Made by a program: the position numbers and the translations under genes
Notes under the pieces: generated by a model
What the model saw: the letters and a program-made list of their open reading frames with translations, nothing else
What the model was told of the DNA's origin: nothing
The model's database searches: none
Source: Azoarcus indigens
GTDB lineage: Bacteria > Pseudomonadota > Gammaproteobacteria > Burkholderiales > Rhodocyclaceae
DNA length: 41,187 nucleotides
Assembly (NCBI RefSeq): GCF_004361735.1
Contig: NZ_SNVV01000033.1
Location: forward strand, 1-41,187
Reading direction: 5' to 3'
Shown here: positions 31,527-39,636 of the stretch, one piece after another
Position numbering within the stretch: position 1 is the stretch's first letter
Layout: the number at the start of each line of letters is the position of its first letter

Positions 31527-32507
31527 TCACACGCCTTCCGGCGGCGCTTCCAGGCTGATCCAGTAGCGGGTGATGCGGCGGGCGGCCAGCGGGCGGGTCT
31601 TGAGCAGCAGATCGAGGCTGGCCTCGGTGTCCTGCAGCGGGAAGGCGCCGGAGACGCGCAGCTCGGCCACCGCCGGGTCGCAGCGCAGCACGCCGGGGCG
31701 GTAGCGGCCGATCTCGGCCACCCAGTCGGCCAGCCGCATGTCGCGGGCGACCAGCATGCCGTCTGCCCACAGGGCGTCGCCGGCGGCGGCCGGGCGGCTG
31801 GCGGCGATGGCGCCGCCATCGAAGCGGGCGCGCTCGCCGGCGGGCACGGTGCGCTCGGCACCGGCGCGGGTGTGGATGCGCACCGCGCCTTCATACACCG
31901 CCAGCTCGGTGGCGCCGTCGAACTGGCGTACCGAGAAGCGGGTGCCCAGCGGCAGCAGGCGGCCCTGGGCGGTGAGGACGACGAAGGGGCGGGGCCGGGG
32001 CTGCTTGTCCGGCGCGGTGGTGATCATCACCTCGCCTTCGATGAGACGCAGCTGGCGTTCATGTTCGGTGTAGCGGATGTCCACCGCGCTGGCGCTGGCC
32101 AGGGTGAGTAGGGTGCCGTCGGCCAGCTGCAGGCTGCGCTGTTCGCCGGTGGCGGTGCGCAAGTCCGCTTGCCAGGCGCTCCACGGCTGATGGCGCCACA
32201 GCAGCCAGCCGGCGGGCGCGGCCAGGGCGAGCAGGCCGAGGCCGCGCAGGGCGCCGCGGCGGCCGTGGCGCGGCAGGCCGTCCAGGGTGCGGCGGCCGAT
32301 CTGCCCCGGCACCTGGCGGAAGCTGCCCAGCACGATTTCCGCCTGCTGCCAGGCGGCGGCGTGCGCCGGGCTCTGGCCGCGCCAGCGTTCGAGTTCGCGG
32401 CGCAGCGCCGGGCTGTCTTCGCCGGCGTGCAGGCGAACCAGCCAGTCGGCGGCTTCTTCCAGCAGGGCGTCGCTGATCTCGCTGGCCACGGTGGCGCGGG
32501 CGCTCAC
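31527..32507 (-). CDS. FecR-type anti-sigma/regulatory protein
   Basis: 326 aa, GTG start overlapping the sigma-factor stop by GTGA. The cytoplasmic N-terminus has the DUF4880-like pattern (EEAADWLVRLHAG, then ELERWRGQSPAHAAAWQQAE). One helix follows (LRGLGLLALAAPAGWLLW, about 88-105), then the periplasmic FecR domain (TATGEQRSLQLADGTLLTLA, GEVMITTAPDK) and a C-terminal STN-like part (SGAFPLQDTEASLDLLLK) that should pair with the receptor's STN domain. It carries the signal from the receptor to the sigma factor. Confidence 0.95.
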   Translation of the reverse strand: MSARATVASEISDALLEEAADWLVRLHAGEDSPALRRELERWRGQSPAHAAAWQQAEIVLGSFRQVPGQIGRRTLDGLPRHGRRGALRGLGLLALAAPAGWLLWRHQPWSAWQADLRTATGEQRSLQLADGTLLTLASASAVDIRYTEHERQLRLIEGEVMITTAPDKQPRPRPFVVLTAQGRLLPLGTRFSVRQFDGATELAVYEGAVRIHTRAGAERTVPAGERARFDGGAIAASRPAAAGDALWADGMLVARDMRLADWVAEIGRYRPGVLRCDPAVAELRVSGAFPLQDTEASLDLLLKTRPLAARRITRYWISLEAPPEGV

Positions 32508-33001
32508 AGGGCTTTCAGGCAGGCGATGAAGCCGCTGCGCATGTGGCGTTTCACCGTGGCCAGGGAGACGTCCATGCGGCTGGCGATCTCGGCATAGCCC
32601 AGGCCGTCGAGCTGGGAGAGCAGGAAGATGTCGCGGGTGCGCGCCGGCATGCTGCGCAGCATGGCCTCGACGCGGTACAGGGCTTCGAGGATGAGCAGGC
32701 GGCTCTCCGGCGAGGGCGCTTCCGGTTCCGGCAGGTGGGCGATGGTCTCCAGGTAGGCGCGCTCCACTTCCTGCCGGCGCCAGTGGTCCACCATGATGCC
32801 GCGGGCGATGTGGGTGAGCAGCGCCCGCGGCTGGCCGAGGTCCAGCCGCCGCTGGCCGAGCAGGCGCAGGAAGGTGTCGTGGGCGACGTCCGCCGCATGG
32901 TGGCGGCAGCCCAGCTTGCGCCTGAGCATGGTGTGCAGCCAGCCGTAGTGGCCGCGGTACAGGTCGGCGATTTCGTCGGACGGGGCGCAGGCGTCGGTCA
33001 C
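32504..33001 (-). CDS. FecI-type ECF sigma factor
   Basis: 165 aa, GTG start at 33001. Sigma region 2 includes HHAADVAHDTFLRLL; region 4 includes RDIFLLSQLDGLGYAEIASR and the helix-turn-helix VSLATVKRHM. Length and order match FecI. It directs RNA polymerase to the receptor promoter when released by FecR. A Fur-box-like site lies 64 bp upstream, so expression should be switched on by iron limitation. Confidence 0.96.
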   Translation of the reverse strand: MTDACAPSDEIADLYRGHYGWLHTMLRRKLGCRHHAADVAHDTFLRLLGQRRLDLGQPRALLTHIARGIMVDHWRRQEVERAYLETIAHLPEPEAPSPESRLLILEALYRVEAMLRSMPARTRDIFLLSQLDGLGYAEIASRMDVSLATVKRHMRSGFIACLKAL

Positions 33002-33064
33002 TGCAGGCTCCAGGGGAAGCCGCCGCTGCGGCAGGCTTGCCGGCGGCGCGGGTAAAACTTAATC

Positions 33065-33083
33065 AATAATGGTTCTCATTCTC
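33065..33083 (-). promoter_or_regulatory. Fur box upstream of the ECF sigma gene
   Basis: Read on the minus strand the site is GAGAATGAGAACCATTATT, which matches the 19-bp Fur consensus (GATAATGATAATCATTATC) at 15 positions. It lies 64 bp before the sigma-factor start in an AT-rich patch that contrasts with its GC-rich surroundings. Confidence 0.85.
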
Positions 33084-33277
33084 TAGGCAAGGGCGGCGGC
33101 GGTCAATGTCCGCCTTCGCCCCGGCGGCGGGCGAGTCGGGAAGCGTGCCGGCGGGCGTAGCCAAACCGGCCCCGCCGCGGCGCGGAAATGGCATCTCCCC
33201 AGCCGCTGGCCATTGGTTAGTCTTGATTCCGACGAGGCGCGCCCGGCGCGTCCTTCCACGATTTCACGGACGCGACG

Positions 33278-34063
33278 ATGGCCGCCCTGGCAATAGACAA
33301 CATCAGCAAGACCTTCGACATCGACGGCCGCAGCGTGACCGCGCTCGATTCGGTGAGCCTGGACCTCGCCCCCGGCGAGTTCGGCGCCCTGATCGGCCCC
33401 TCCGGCTGTGGCAAGTCCACGCTGCTGCGCATGGTCGCGGACATCGTGTCGCCCACCAGCGGGCACATCTCGGTGGCCGGCGAGGCGCCACGCAAGGCGC
33501 GGCTGGCGCACCACATCGGCTTCGTCTTCCAGGATGCCACGCTGCTGCCCTGGCGCACGGTGAGCGAGAACATCCGCCTGCCGCTGGAGGTGGTGGGCGG
33601 GCGTCGCGCGGTGGACCCGGCGGCCATCCAGGCGCTGGTGGAGTTGGTGGGGCTGGCCGGTTTCGAGCATGCGCGGCCCTCCCAGCTTTCCGGCGGCATG
33701 CAGCAGCGCTGCGCCATCGCCCGCGCGCTGGTGACTTCGCCGCAGATGCTGTTGCTGGACGAGCCCTTCGGCGCGCTGGACGAGATCATGCGCTTCCGCA
33801 TGAACCTGGAGCTGTTGCGCATCTGGGCGGAGTCGCGCACCACCGCGCTGATGGTGACCCACTCCATCGAGGAGGCGGTGCTGATGGCCGACCGCATCTT
33901 CGTGATGGCGGCGCGACCGGGCCGCATCGTCGATGAGATCAAGGTGGACCTGCCGCGCCCGCGCCGGCTGTCGCAGATCGGCGAGCCGGACTTCGTCGCC
34001 CTCGTGGAGCGGGCGCGCAAGAGCCTGTTCGGCGACATGGTGGAGATGCTGCAGGATGCTTGA
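33278..34063 (+). CDS. ABC transporter ATP-binding protein (NitT/TauT family)
   Basis: 261 aa. Walker A GPSGCGKST (40-48), Q-loop FQDATLLPWRTV, signature LSGGMQQR (137-144), Walker B MLLLDEP (157-163), and switch His in VTHSIEEA. The LLPWRTV and FGALDEIMR wording is typical of the nitrate/taurine/aliphatic sulfonate/thiamine-precursor importer family. First gene of locus B. Its stop overlaps the next start by 8 bp. No gene for a periplasmic binding protein is present nearby. Confidence 0.94.
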   Translation: MAALAIDNISKTFDIDGRSVTALDSVSLDLAPGEFGALIGPSGCGKSTLLRMVADIVSPTSGHISVAGEAPRKARLAHHIGFVFQDATLLPWRTVSENIRLPLEVVGGRRAVDPAAIQALVELVGLAGFEHARPSQLSGGMQQRCAIARALVTSPQMLLLDEPFGALDEIMRFRMNLELLRIWAESRTTALMVTHSIEEAVLMADRIFVMAARPGRIVDEIKVDLPRPRRLSQIGEPDFVALVERARKSLFGDMVEMLQDA

Positions 34064-34850
34064 GATGCGCAGACCGGGCCGTGGCGCCGGCCGCGCCCTC
34101 ATTCGCTGGCTGCCGCCGGCGCTGGTCTTGCTGGCGGCGCTCGCCGGCTGGGAGGCGGCGGCGCGGCTGGGCTGGCTGCCGCTGACGGTGGCGCGGCCCA
34201 GCGCGGTGCTGCGGCTGTTGGCGGCGGAGTACGCCGGCCTGCTGGCCGAACTGGCGCCGACGCTGTTCGCTGCCGCCTGGGGCTATCTGCTGGCCCTGGC
34301 GGTAGCACTGGCGCTGGGCTCGCTGGCCTACCTGTACAAGTCGCTGGAGGGCACGGTGCTGACGGTAGGCGCGGTGTTCAACAGCATCCCCATCATCGCC
34401 ATCGCGCCGGTGCTCATCATCTGGCTGGGGCTGTCCTTGTCCACCCGGGTGGCGATCACCGCGGTGGTGTGCTTCTTCCCGCTGCTGATCGCCTTCGTGC
34501 AGGGGCTCAACACCCGCCGCGCCACGGCCGCCGAGCTGTTTACCGTGCTGGCGGCCACGCCGCTGCAGCGCTTCCGCCTGCTGGCGCTGCCGGGGGCGCT
34601 GCCCTACCTCTTCATGGGCATGAAGATCACTGCGCCCTTCGCGCTGCTAGGCGCGCTGGTGGGCGAATGGACCGGGGCGGAGTCCGGCCTGGGCGTGGTA
34701 ATGCTGAACGCGATGTTCGGCCTGCAGGTGGATCGCCTGTGGGCGACGGTGCTGCTGGCCTGCGTGGTGTCCACCGCCGCCTACGCCTACGTTTGCCTGC
34801 TGGAGCGGCTGGCACTGCCGGCCGACCTGCGCGAAGGGGAGGCGGTATGA
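34056..34850 (+). CDS. ABC transporter permease 1 (NitT/TauT family)
   Basis: 264 aa from ATG 34056. About six transmembrane helices; the first is LPPALVLLAALAGWEAAARL. The BPD_transp_1 domain covers about 75-250, with the ATPase-contact loop around FTVLAATPLQRFRLLALPGALPYLF (here in two parts: EAA-like TPLQRFRLLALPGA). It ends LREGEAV. It differs clearly from permease 2, so the channel is probably a heterodimer. The short ORF 34847-34921 that overlaps its stop (24 aa, MKRLFHPCARR) may couple translation to permease 2. Confidence 0.92.
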   Translation: MLEMRRPGRGAGRALIRWLPPALVLLAALAGWEAAARLGWLPLTVARPSAVLRLLAAEYAGLLAELAPTLFAAAWGYLLALAVALALGSLAYLYKSLEGTVLTVGAVFNSIPIIAIAPVLIIWLGLSLSTRVAITAVVCFFPLLIAFVQGLNTRRATAAELFTVLAATPLQRFRLLALPGALPYLFMGMKITAPFALLGALVGEWTGAESGLGVVMLNAMFGLQVDRLWATVLLACVVSTAAYAYVCLLERLALPADLREGEAV

Positions 34851-34917
34851 AGCGGCTTTTCCACCCATGCGCGCGGCGGGCGGCGCCGGCTGCCGGCCGG
34901 CCGGGGAGGGCGGTGCG

Positions 34918-35754
34918 ATGAGCGCGGTGACCTTGAGCAAGCGCGGCAGCCCCGCACTGGGCGCCATCCGTCGCGCCACCCTGGGCCGCGGTCTGCCGGC
35001 GCCTTTGCGGGTGACGCTGGCGCGGCTGGTCAATTACCTCGCCTGCCTGGGCCTGGCGCTGTTGCTGTGGCATGCGCTGGTGAGTGTGTTCCAGGTGCCG
35101 GCCTACCTCATGCCCAGCCCGGCGCAGTGCTTTGCCGCGATGGCGCGCGAGGGGGCCTTGTTGGCTGGCGCTGTGGGCTGGACGGTGTTCGCCACCCTGC
35201 TGGGCATGGCGATCAGCCTGGTGCTGGCGACGCTGCTGGCGGTGGGCTTCATCGCCTGCCCGCTGCTGGACCGGGTGGTGATGCCGCTGATCCTGCTGAT
35301 GCGCACCGTGCCGATGATCGCGGTGGCTCCCATCCTGGTGCTGGTGTTCGGCCGCGAGCAGGGCAACACCGTCGGCATGGTGGTGCTGCTCACCTTCTTC
35401 CAGATCATGCTGGCGGCGAAGAAGGGCTTCCAGGCGCCGGGCCGCAACCTGATGGAGCTGATGCACACCTGCGGCGCCGGCTTCTGGCAGACGCTGTTCA
35501 AGGTGCGCCTGCCGTGCGCGCTGCCCTACCTCTTCACCGGCCTGCGCATCGCCGCCGGCACCGCCATCCTGTGCGCGATGTTCGCCGAGTGGCTGTCCGG
35601 CGCGCCCGGCCTCGGCTCGCTGATGCTGGATGCCTACGCCCGGCAGGACTTCGCGCTGATGTGGGCGGCAGTGCTGGCCAGCACCAGCGCCGCCTACGTG
35701 TTCTTCACCCTCACCATCGCCTTCGAGGTGGCGGTGATCGAGTGGGGGCAGTGA
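34918..35754 (+). CDS. ABC transporter permease 2 (NitT/TauT family)
   Basis: 278 aa, ATG 34918 with GGGAGGG eight bases upstream. A soluble basic N-terminus (~35 residues) precedes six helices, starting LACLGLALLLWHALVSVFQV. YLMPSPAQCFAAM is typical of this permease family, as is the EAA-type loop LMHTCGAGFWQTLFKVRLP. With permease 1 and the ATPase it forms an inner-membrane importer; the usual system has one permease gene, so two unlike subunits is noteworthy. Confidence 0.92.
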   Translation: MSAVTLSKRGSPALGAIRRATLGRGLPAPLRVTLARLVNYLACLGLALLLWHALVSVFQVPAYLMPSPAQCFAAMAREGALLAGAVGWTVFATLLGMAISLVLATLLAVGFIACPLLDRVVMPLILLMRTVPMIAVAPILVLVFGREQGNTVGMVVLLTFFQIMLAAKKGFQAPGRNLMELMHTCGAGFWQTLFKVRLPCALPYLFTGLRIAAGTAILCAMFAEWLSGAPGLGSLMLDAYARQDFALMWAAVLASTSAAYVFFTLTIAFEVAVIEWGQ

Positions 35755-35846
35755 GCGCGATGAGCGTGTTCTCGGGCCCATTGCCCTCGCCATCTGCGGC
35801 GCAGGCGGCCTGTGTGGCGCGCGCTGGGTGCGGCGGAGCAACTGAC

Positions 35847-36671
35847 ATGGAAACAACCGGAATGGCCGCAAGCGAAAAACCACTGGCAGAGACCGGCGTG
35901 ATGCACGGCAAGGTCGCCTTCATCACCGGCGCCACCCGCGGCCTGGGCCGCGAGCTGGCGCTGATGCTGGCCCGGGCCGGCGCCGATGTGGCGCTGGTCG
36001 GCCGCGACCGCGAGGCGGGCGATGCGGTGGCGGCAGAGATCCGCCAGCTGGGCCGCGAGGCGCTGGCGCTGGCCGCCGACGTGACCGCCGGCGACGACAT
36101 GGAGTTGGCTGCGCGGGCCGCGCTGGCCTGCTTCGGCAAGGTGGACCTGCTGCTGTGCGTGGCTGGCGTCGGCAGTCCGCGCAAGCCGGTGTGGGAATGC
36201 GATGCCGCCGACTACCACGCCTGCTTCGACATCAACGTGCTCGGCGTGATGCTGGCGCTGCGCGCAGTGCTGCCGGCCATGGTGGCGCGCAAGCAGGGCA
36301 GGGTGGTGGTGATAGGCGGCACCTACGGCCACAAGGGCGTGGCCGGCTCGGCACTGTACGCCGCATCGAAGTGGGCCCTGCGCGGGCTGGTGAAATCGGT
36401 GGCGCGCGAAGTCGGCGAACACGACATCACCGCCAACCTGGTCTCGCCCGGCGGCGTCGCCGGCCCGCGGCTCACCAGGCTGTTCCAGCAATCCGCCGCC
36501 CGCGAAGGCATGAGCTATGAGGCGGTGCTGGAGCGCTTCACCGCCGGCAGCGCGCTCGGCCGCCTGGTGGAAGGCGAAGACATCGCCCGCGCGGTGCTGC
36601 ACCTGGCCTCGGACGCCGGTCGCATGTGCACCGGGCAGGACATCGTGGTGGATGCGGGCACGGTGGTGTAG
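35847..36671 (+). CDS. short-chain dehydrogenase/reductase (SDR 3)
   Basis: 274 aa from ATG 35847 (GGAG eight bases upstream); the frame is open back to an ATG at 35760, but those extra 29 residues do not look like the family. Cofactor motif TGATRGLG, DLLLCVAGVG and LYAASKWALRG. The catalytic Ser is again Gly (VIGGTYG), as in SDR 1 and 2, and the usual Asn of the NxAG motif is Cys here. ends CTGQDIVVDAGTVV. Its kinship with the two SDRs of locus A suggests that loci A and B serve one pathway. Confidence 0.9.
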   Translation: METTGMAASEKPLAETGVMHGKVAFITGATRGLGRELALMLARAGADVALVGRDREAGDAVAAEIRQLGREALALAADVTAGDDMELAARAALACFGKVDLLLCVAGVGSPRKPVWECDAADYHACFDINVLGVMLALRAVLPAMVARKQGRVVVIGGTYGHKGVAGSALYAASKWALRGLVKSVAREVGEHDITANLVSPGGVAGPRLTRLFQQSAAREGMSYEAVLERFTAGSALGRLVEGEDIARAVLHLASDAGRMCTGQDIVVDAGTVV

Positions 36672-36761
36672 CGGCGCTGCGGCGCAAGCAACCCGGCCCG
36701 AAGGTAGCGCGTATCCGCAAGCCACAGCCCCGAACCAGAACGAACCAAATACAGAGAGAAC

Positions 36762-38006
36762 ATGAGCGATACCCCAGCCCCTTCCGCCGCAGCGCTGCCG
36801 CCCGGCGCCGATCCCGCACTTGCCGGCTACGGCATAGACACCGTCGCCCTGCACGCAGGCCGCCACCCTGAGCGCTTCCACGGCGTGGTCAATCCGCCCG
36901 TCTATCACGCCTCCACCTTCATCTTCGAAACGGTGGAGCAGCTCATCGACACCCGCCACGAACGTGCCGGCGGCGCCTTCGAGCAATTCACCTATGGCCG
37001 CGAAGGCACGCCCACCACCCGCGCGCTGGAAGACGCGGTGAGTACGCTGGAGGGCGGCTACCGCGCGGTGGTCACCTCCTGCGGGCTGGGCGCCATCGCC
37101 GCCTCGCTCACCGCCTTCCTGTCGGCGGGCGACCACCTGCTCATCATCGACAGCGTGTATGGCCCGGCGCGCGCCTTCTGCGACGAATTCCTCATCCGCT
37201 TCGGCGTGGAAGTGACCTACTTCGACCCGCTGATCGGCGCCGGCATCCGCGAACTGTTCCAGCCGAACACCAAGGTGGTCTACCTGGAATCGCCCTGCTC
37301 GCTCACCTTCGAGGTGGTGGACGTGCCGGCCATCGCCGCCGCCTGCCGGGAGCGCGGCATCACCACCATCATGGACAACACCTGGGCCTCGCCGCTGTGC
37401 TTCCGCCCGCTGGACCATGGCGTGGACGTCTCGCTGCATGCCGCCACCAAGTACATCTCCGGCCACTCCGACCTGATGCTGGGCATCGCGGTGTGCACCG
37501 AGCCAGCCTTCATCCCGGTGAAGAAAACCGCCTCCGGTTCCGGTTACTGCGGCGGCCCGGACGACGTCTACATGGCGCTGCGCGGCCTGCGCACCCTGCC
37601 CATCCGCATGAAGCGCCACCAGGAAACGGCCACCCATGTGGCGCGCTGGCTGCAGCAGCGGCCGGAAGTGGCGCGGGTGATGTACCCGGCGCTGTCCGAC
37701 GACCCCGGCCATGCACTGTGGAAGCGCGACTTCCACGGCGCCTCCGGCCTCTTCGGCGCGGTGCTGCAGCCCTGCTCGCCGGCGCAGCTCGCCGCCATGC
37801 TGGACCACATGGAGCTCTTCCGCATGGGCTATTCCTGGGGCGGCTACGAAAGCCTGGTGGTGCCCACCTGGCCGGCCACGCTGCGCACCGCCACCGAGTG
37901 GAAAGACCCCGGCCCGGCGCTGCGCTTGCACGCCGGCCTGGAAGACCCGGACGACCTCATCCGCGACCTGGAAAAAGGCTTCGCCCGCCTCGCCGCGGCA
38001 GCCTGA
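36762..38006 (+). CDS. Cys/Met-metabolism PLP-dependent enzyme (cystathionine beta-lyase-like)
   Basis: 414 aa fold-type I PLP enzyme. Features in order: VNPPVYHASTFIFET, FTYGREGTPTTRALE, YLESPCSLTFEVVD, TTIMDNTWASPLCFRPLDHG and the PLP-binding Lys230 in HAATKYISGHSD. YCGGPDDVYMALRGLRTL is close to the MetC-type beta-lyase branch, and the C-terminal YSWGGYESLVVP is typical. It would cleave a C-S (or similar beta/gamma) bond, releasing thiol, ammonia and keto acid. Biosynthetic or catabolic role cannot be told apart by sequence; being downstream of a transporter and an SDR suggests catabolism. Confidence 0.9.
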   Translation: MSDTPAPSAAALPPGADPALAGYGIDTVALHAGRHPERFHGVVNPPVYHASTFIFETVEQLIDTRHERAGGAFEQFTYGREGTPTTRALEDAVSTLEGGYRAVVTSCGLGAIAASLTAFLSAGDHLLIIDSVYGPARAFCDEFLIRFGVEVTYFDPLIGAGIRELFQPNTKVVYLESPCSLTFEVVDVPAIAAACRERGITTIMDNTWASPLCFRPLDHGVDVSLHAATKYISGHSDLMLGIAVCTEPAFIPVKKTASGSGYCGGPDDVYMALRGLRTLPIRMKRHQETATHVARWLQQRPEVARVMYPALSDDPGHALWKRDFHGASGLFGAVLQPCSPAQLAAMLDHMELFRMGYSWGGYESLVVPTWPATLRTATEWKDPGPALRLHAGLEDPDDLIRDLEKGFARLAAAA

Positions 38007-38028
38007 ACGGGCCCACAGGAATCCACTC

Positions 38029-39534
38029 ATGCACGCACCCGATCCCGGCCTGATCGCCGCCATCAAGACCCGCCTCGCCGCCGGCCCGCAGCCCATGCTG
38101 ATCGGCGGCGACTGGACCCAGGCCGCCGCCGGCCAGACCTTCGACAGCCACGACCCCGCCACCGGCGAGCGGCTGGCGAGCGTCGCCCGCGCCGGCAGCG
38201 AAGACATCGACCGCGCAGTCGCCGCCGCCCGCGCCGCCTTCGACGGCCCCTGGGGCCGCATGCGGCCGGCCGAACGCCAGCGCATCCTGCTCAGGCTCGC
38301 CGACCTGGTCGAAGCGCACTTCGAGGAGCTGTGCATCCTCGACACCCTGGACATGGGCGCGCCCATCCGCCACACCCGCGGCGCCAAGGACTGGCTGCTC
38401 GGCCTGCTGCGCTACTACGCCGGCATGGCCACCGCGCTCTACGGCCAGACGGTGACCCCCTCCACCACCAGCGACATCTTCGCCTGCACCGTGCGCGAGC
38501 CGGTGGGCGTGGTCGGCGCCATCGTGCCCTGGAACGGCCCGCTCATCGCCTCCATCTGGAAAGCCGGCCCGGTGCTCGCCACCGGCTGCACCCTGGTGCT
38601 CAAGCCCTCGGAGGAGGCACCGCTGTCGCCGCTGCGCTTCGCCGAACTGGCGCTGCAGGCCGGCCTGCCGCCGGGCGTGCTCAACGTCGTGCCCGGCTAC
38701 GGCCACGATGCCGGCGCCGCGCTGGCCGCCCACCCCGGCGTGGACAAGATCGCCTTCACCGGCTCTGTGCCCACCGCCCAGGCCATCATGCGGGCCGCCG
38801 CCGGCAACCTGAAGCGGCTGTCGCTGGAGCTGGGCGGCAAGTCGCCCAACATCGTCTTCGCCGATGCCGACCTGGAAGCCGCGGTGCCGGCCGCCGCCTG
38901 GGCCGCCTTCGCCAACGCCGGCCAGGTCTGCAGCGCCGGCACCCGGCTGTTCGTCGAGCGCGCGGTGCATGACGACTTCGTCGCCGCCGTCGCCCGCTAC
39001 GCCGCCGGCCTCAAGGTCGGCTCCGGCCTGGACCCCGCCACCGAGATCGGCCCGCTGGTGTCGCCCCGCCAGCTGGAGCGGGTGCGCGGCTACGTCGCCG
39101 CCGGCGAGGAAGAAGGCGCCCGCCTGCTCGCCGGCGGCGACCGCCCCACCGGCGCCGCGCTGGCCGCCGGCAGCTACCTTGCCCCCACCGTGTTCGGCGA
39201 AGTCGCCGACCACATGCGGATCGCCCGCGAGGAAATCTTTGGCCCGGTGCTCGCCGCCATGCCCTTCGACAGCGCCGAAGAAGTCCTCGCCCGCGCCAAC
39301 GCCTCGCCCTACGGCCTGGGCGCCGGCGTATGGACGCGCGACGTCGGCCGCGCCCACGCCTTCGCCCGTCGCCTGCAATCCGGCTCGGTGTGGATCAACT
39401 GCTACAACGTCCTCGACCCCGCGCTGCCCTTCGGCGGCTACAAGATGAGCGGCTTCGGCCACGAATCCGGCACGCAGCAGCTGGAGGAATACATGCAGGT
39501 GAAGGGCGTGTGGATCGCGGGGGAGATGCGCTGA
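38029..39534 (+). CDS. NAD(P)-dependent aldehyde dehydrogenase
   Basis: 501 aa, ATG 38029 with AGGA nine bases upstream. Catalytic residues are all present: N169 (VPWNGP), E267 (LELGGKSP) and C301 (GQVCSAGTRLF). FTGSVPTA and EEIFGPVL are family motifs, and the C-terminus (GGYKMSGFGHESG) is standard for ALDHs. It oxidises an aldehyde to the acid. Last gene of locus B, followed by a terminator. In a chain with the oxygenase and SDR steps it would complete alcohol-aldehyde-acid oxidation, as inference. Confidence 0.95.
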   Translation: MHAPDPGLIAAIKTRLAAGPQPMLIGGDWTQAAAGQTFDSHDPATGERLASVARAGSEDIDRAVAAARAAFDGPWGRMRPAERQRILLRLADLVEAHFEELCILDTLDMGAPIRHTRGAKDWLLGLLRYYAGMATALYGQTVTPSTTSDIFACTVREPVGVVGAIVPWNGPLIASIWKAGPVLATGCTLVLKPSEEAPLSPLRFAELALQAGLPPGVLNVVPGYGHDAGAALAAHPGVDKIAFTGSVPTAQAIMRAAAGNLKRLSLELGGKSPNIVFADADLEAAVPAAAWAAFANAGQVCSAGTRLFVERAVHDDFVAAVARYAAGLKVGSGLDPATEIGPLVSPRQLERVRGYVAAGEEEGARLLAGGDRPTGAALAAGSYLAPTVFGEVADHMRIAREEIFGPVLAAMPFDSAEEVLARANASPYGLGAGVWTRDVGRAHAFARRLQSGSVWINCYNVLDPALPFGGYKMSGFGHESGTQQLEEYMQVKGVWIAGEMR

Positions 39535-39596
39535 TTGGGCTTGGCCGGCAGGCGTGCGGCCAGGCGGTGTTCTCTGCGGCTCCGTCTGTATAGGGG

Positions 39597-39628
39597 AAGG
39601 CCAGCCTCTCCTTCGAGAGGCCGGCCTT
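39597..39628. terminator. bidirectional terminator between locus B and the RTX gene
   Basis: AAGGCCAGCCTCTC and GAGAGGCCGGCCTT pair with one mismatch around the loop CTTC, with TCTTCC after it on the plus strand. It lies between the convergent ALDH and RTX genes and so may serve both. Confidence 0.75.
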
Positions 39629-39636
39629 CTTCCTTG

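Noticed and set aside
33188-33213. Dyad ATGGC-N16-GCCAT upstream of locus B as a LysR operator
   Set aside because: Arms are only 5 bp, the spacer does not fit, and it does not match the 12197 dyad.
35760-35846. Earlier start for SDR 3
   Set aside because: The extra 29 residues have no resemblance to SDR N-termini, and ATG 35847 has a better ribosome binding site. Not fully excluded because ATG 35760 lies close to the permease stop.
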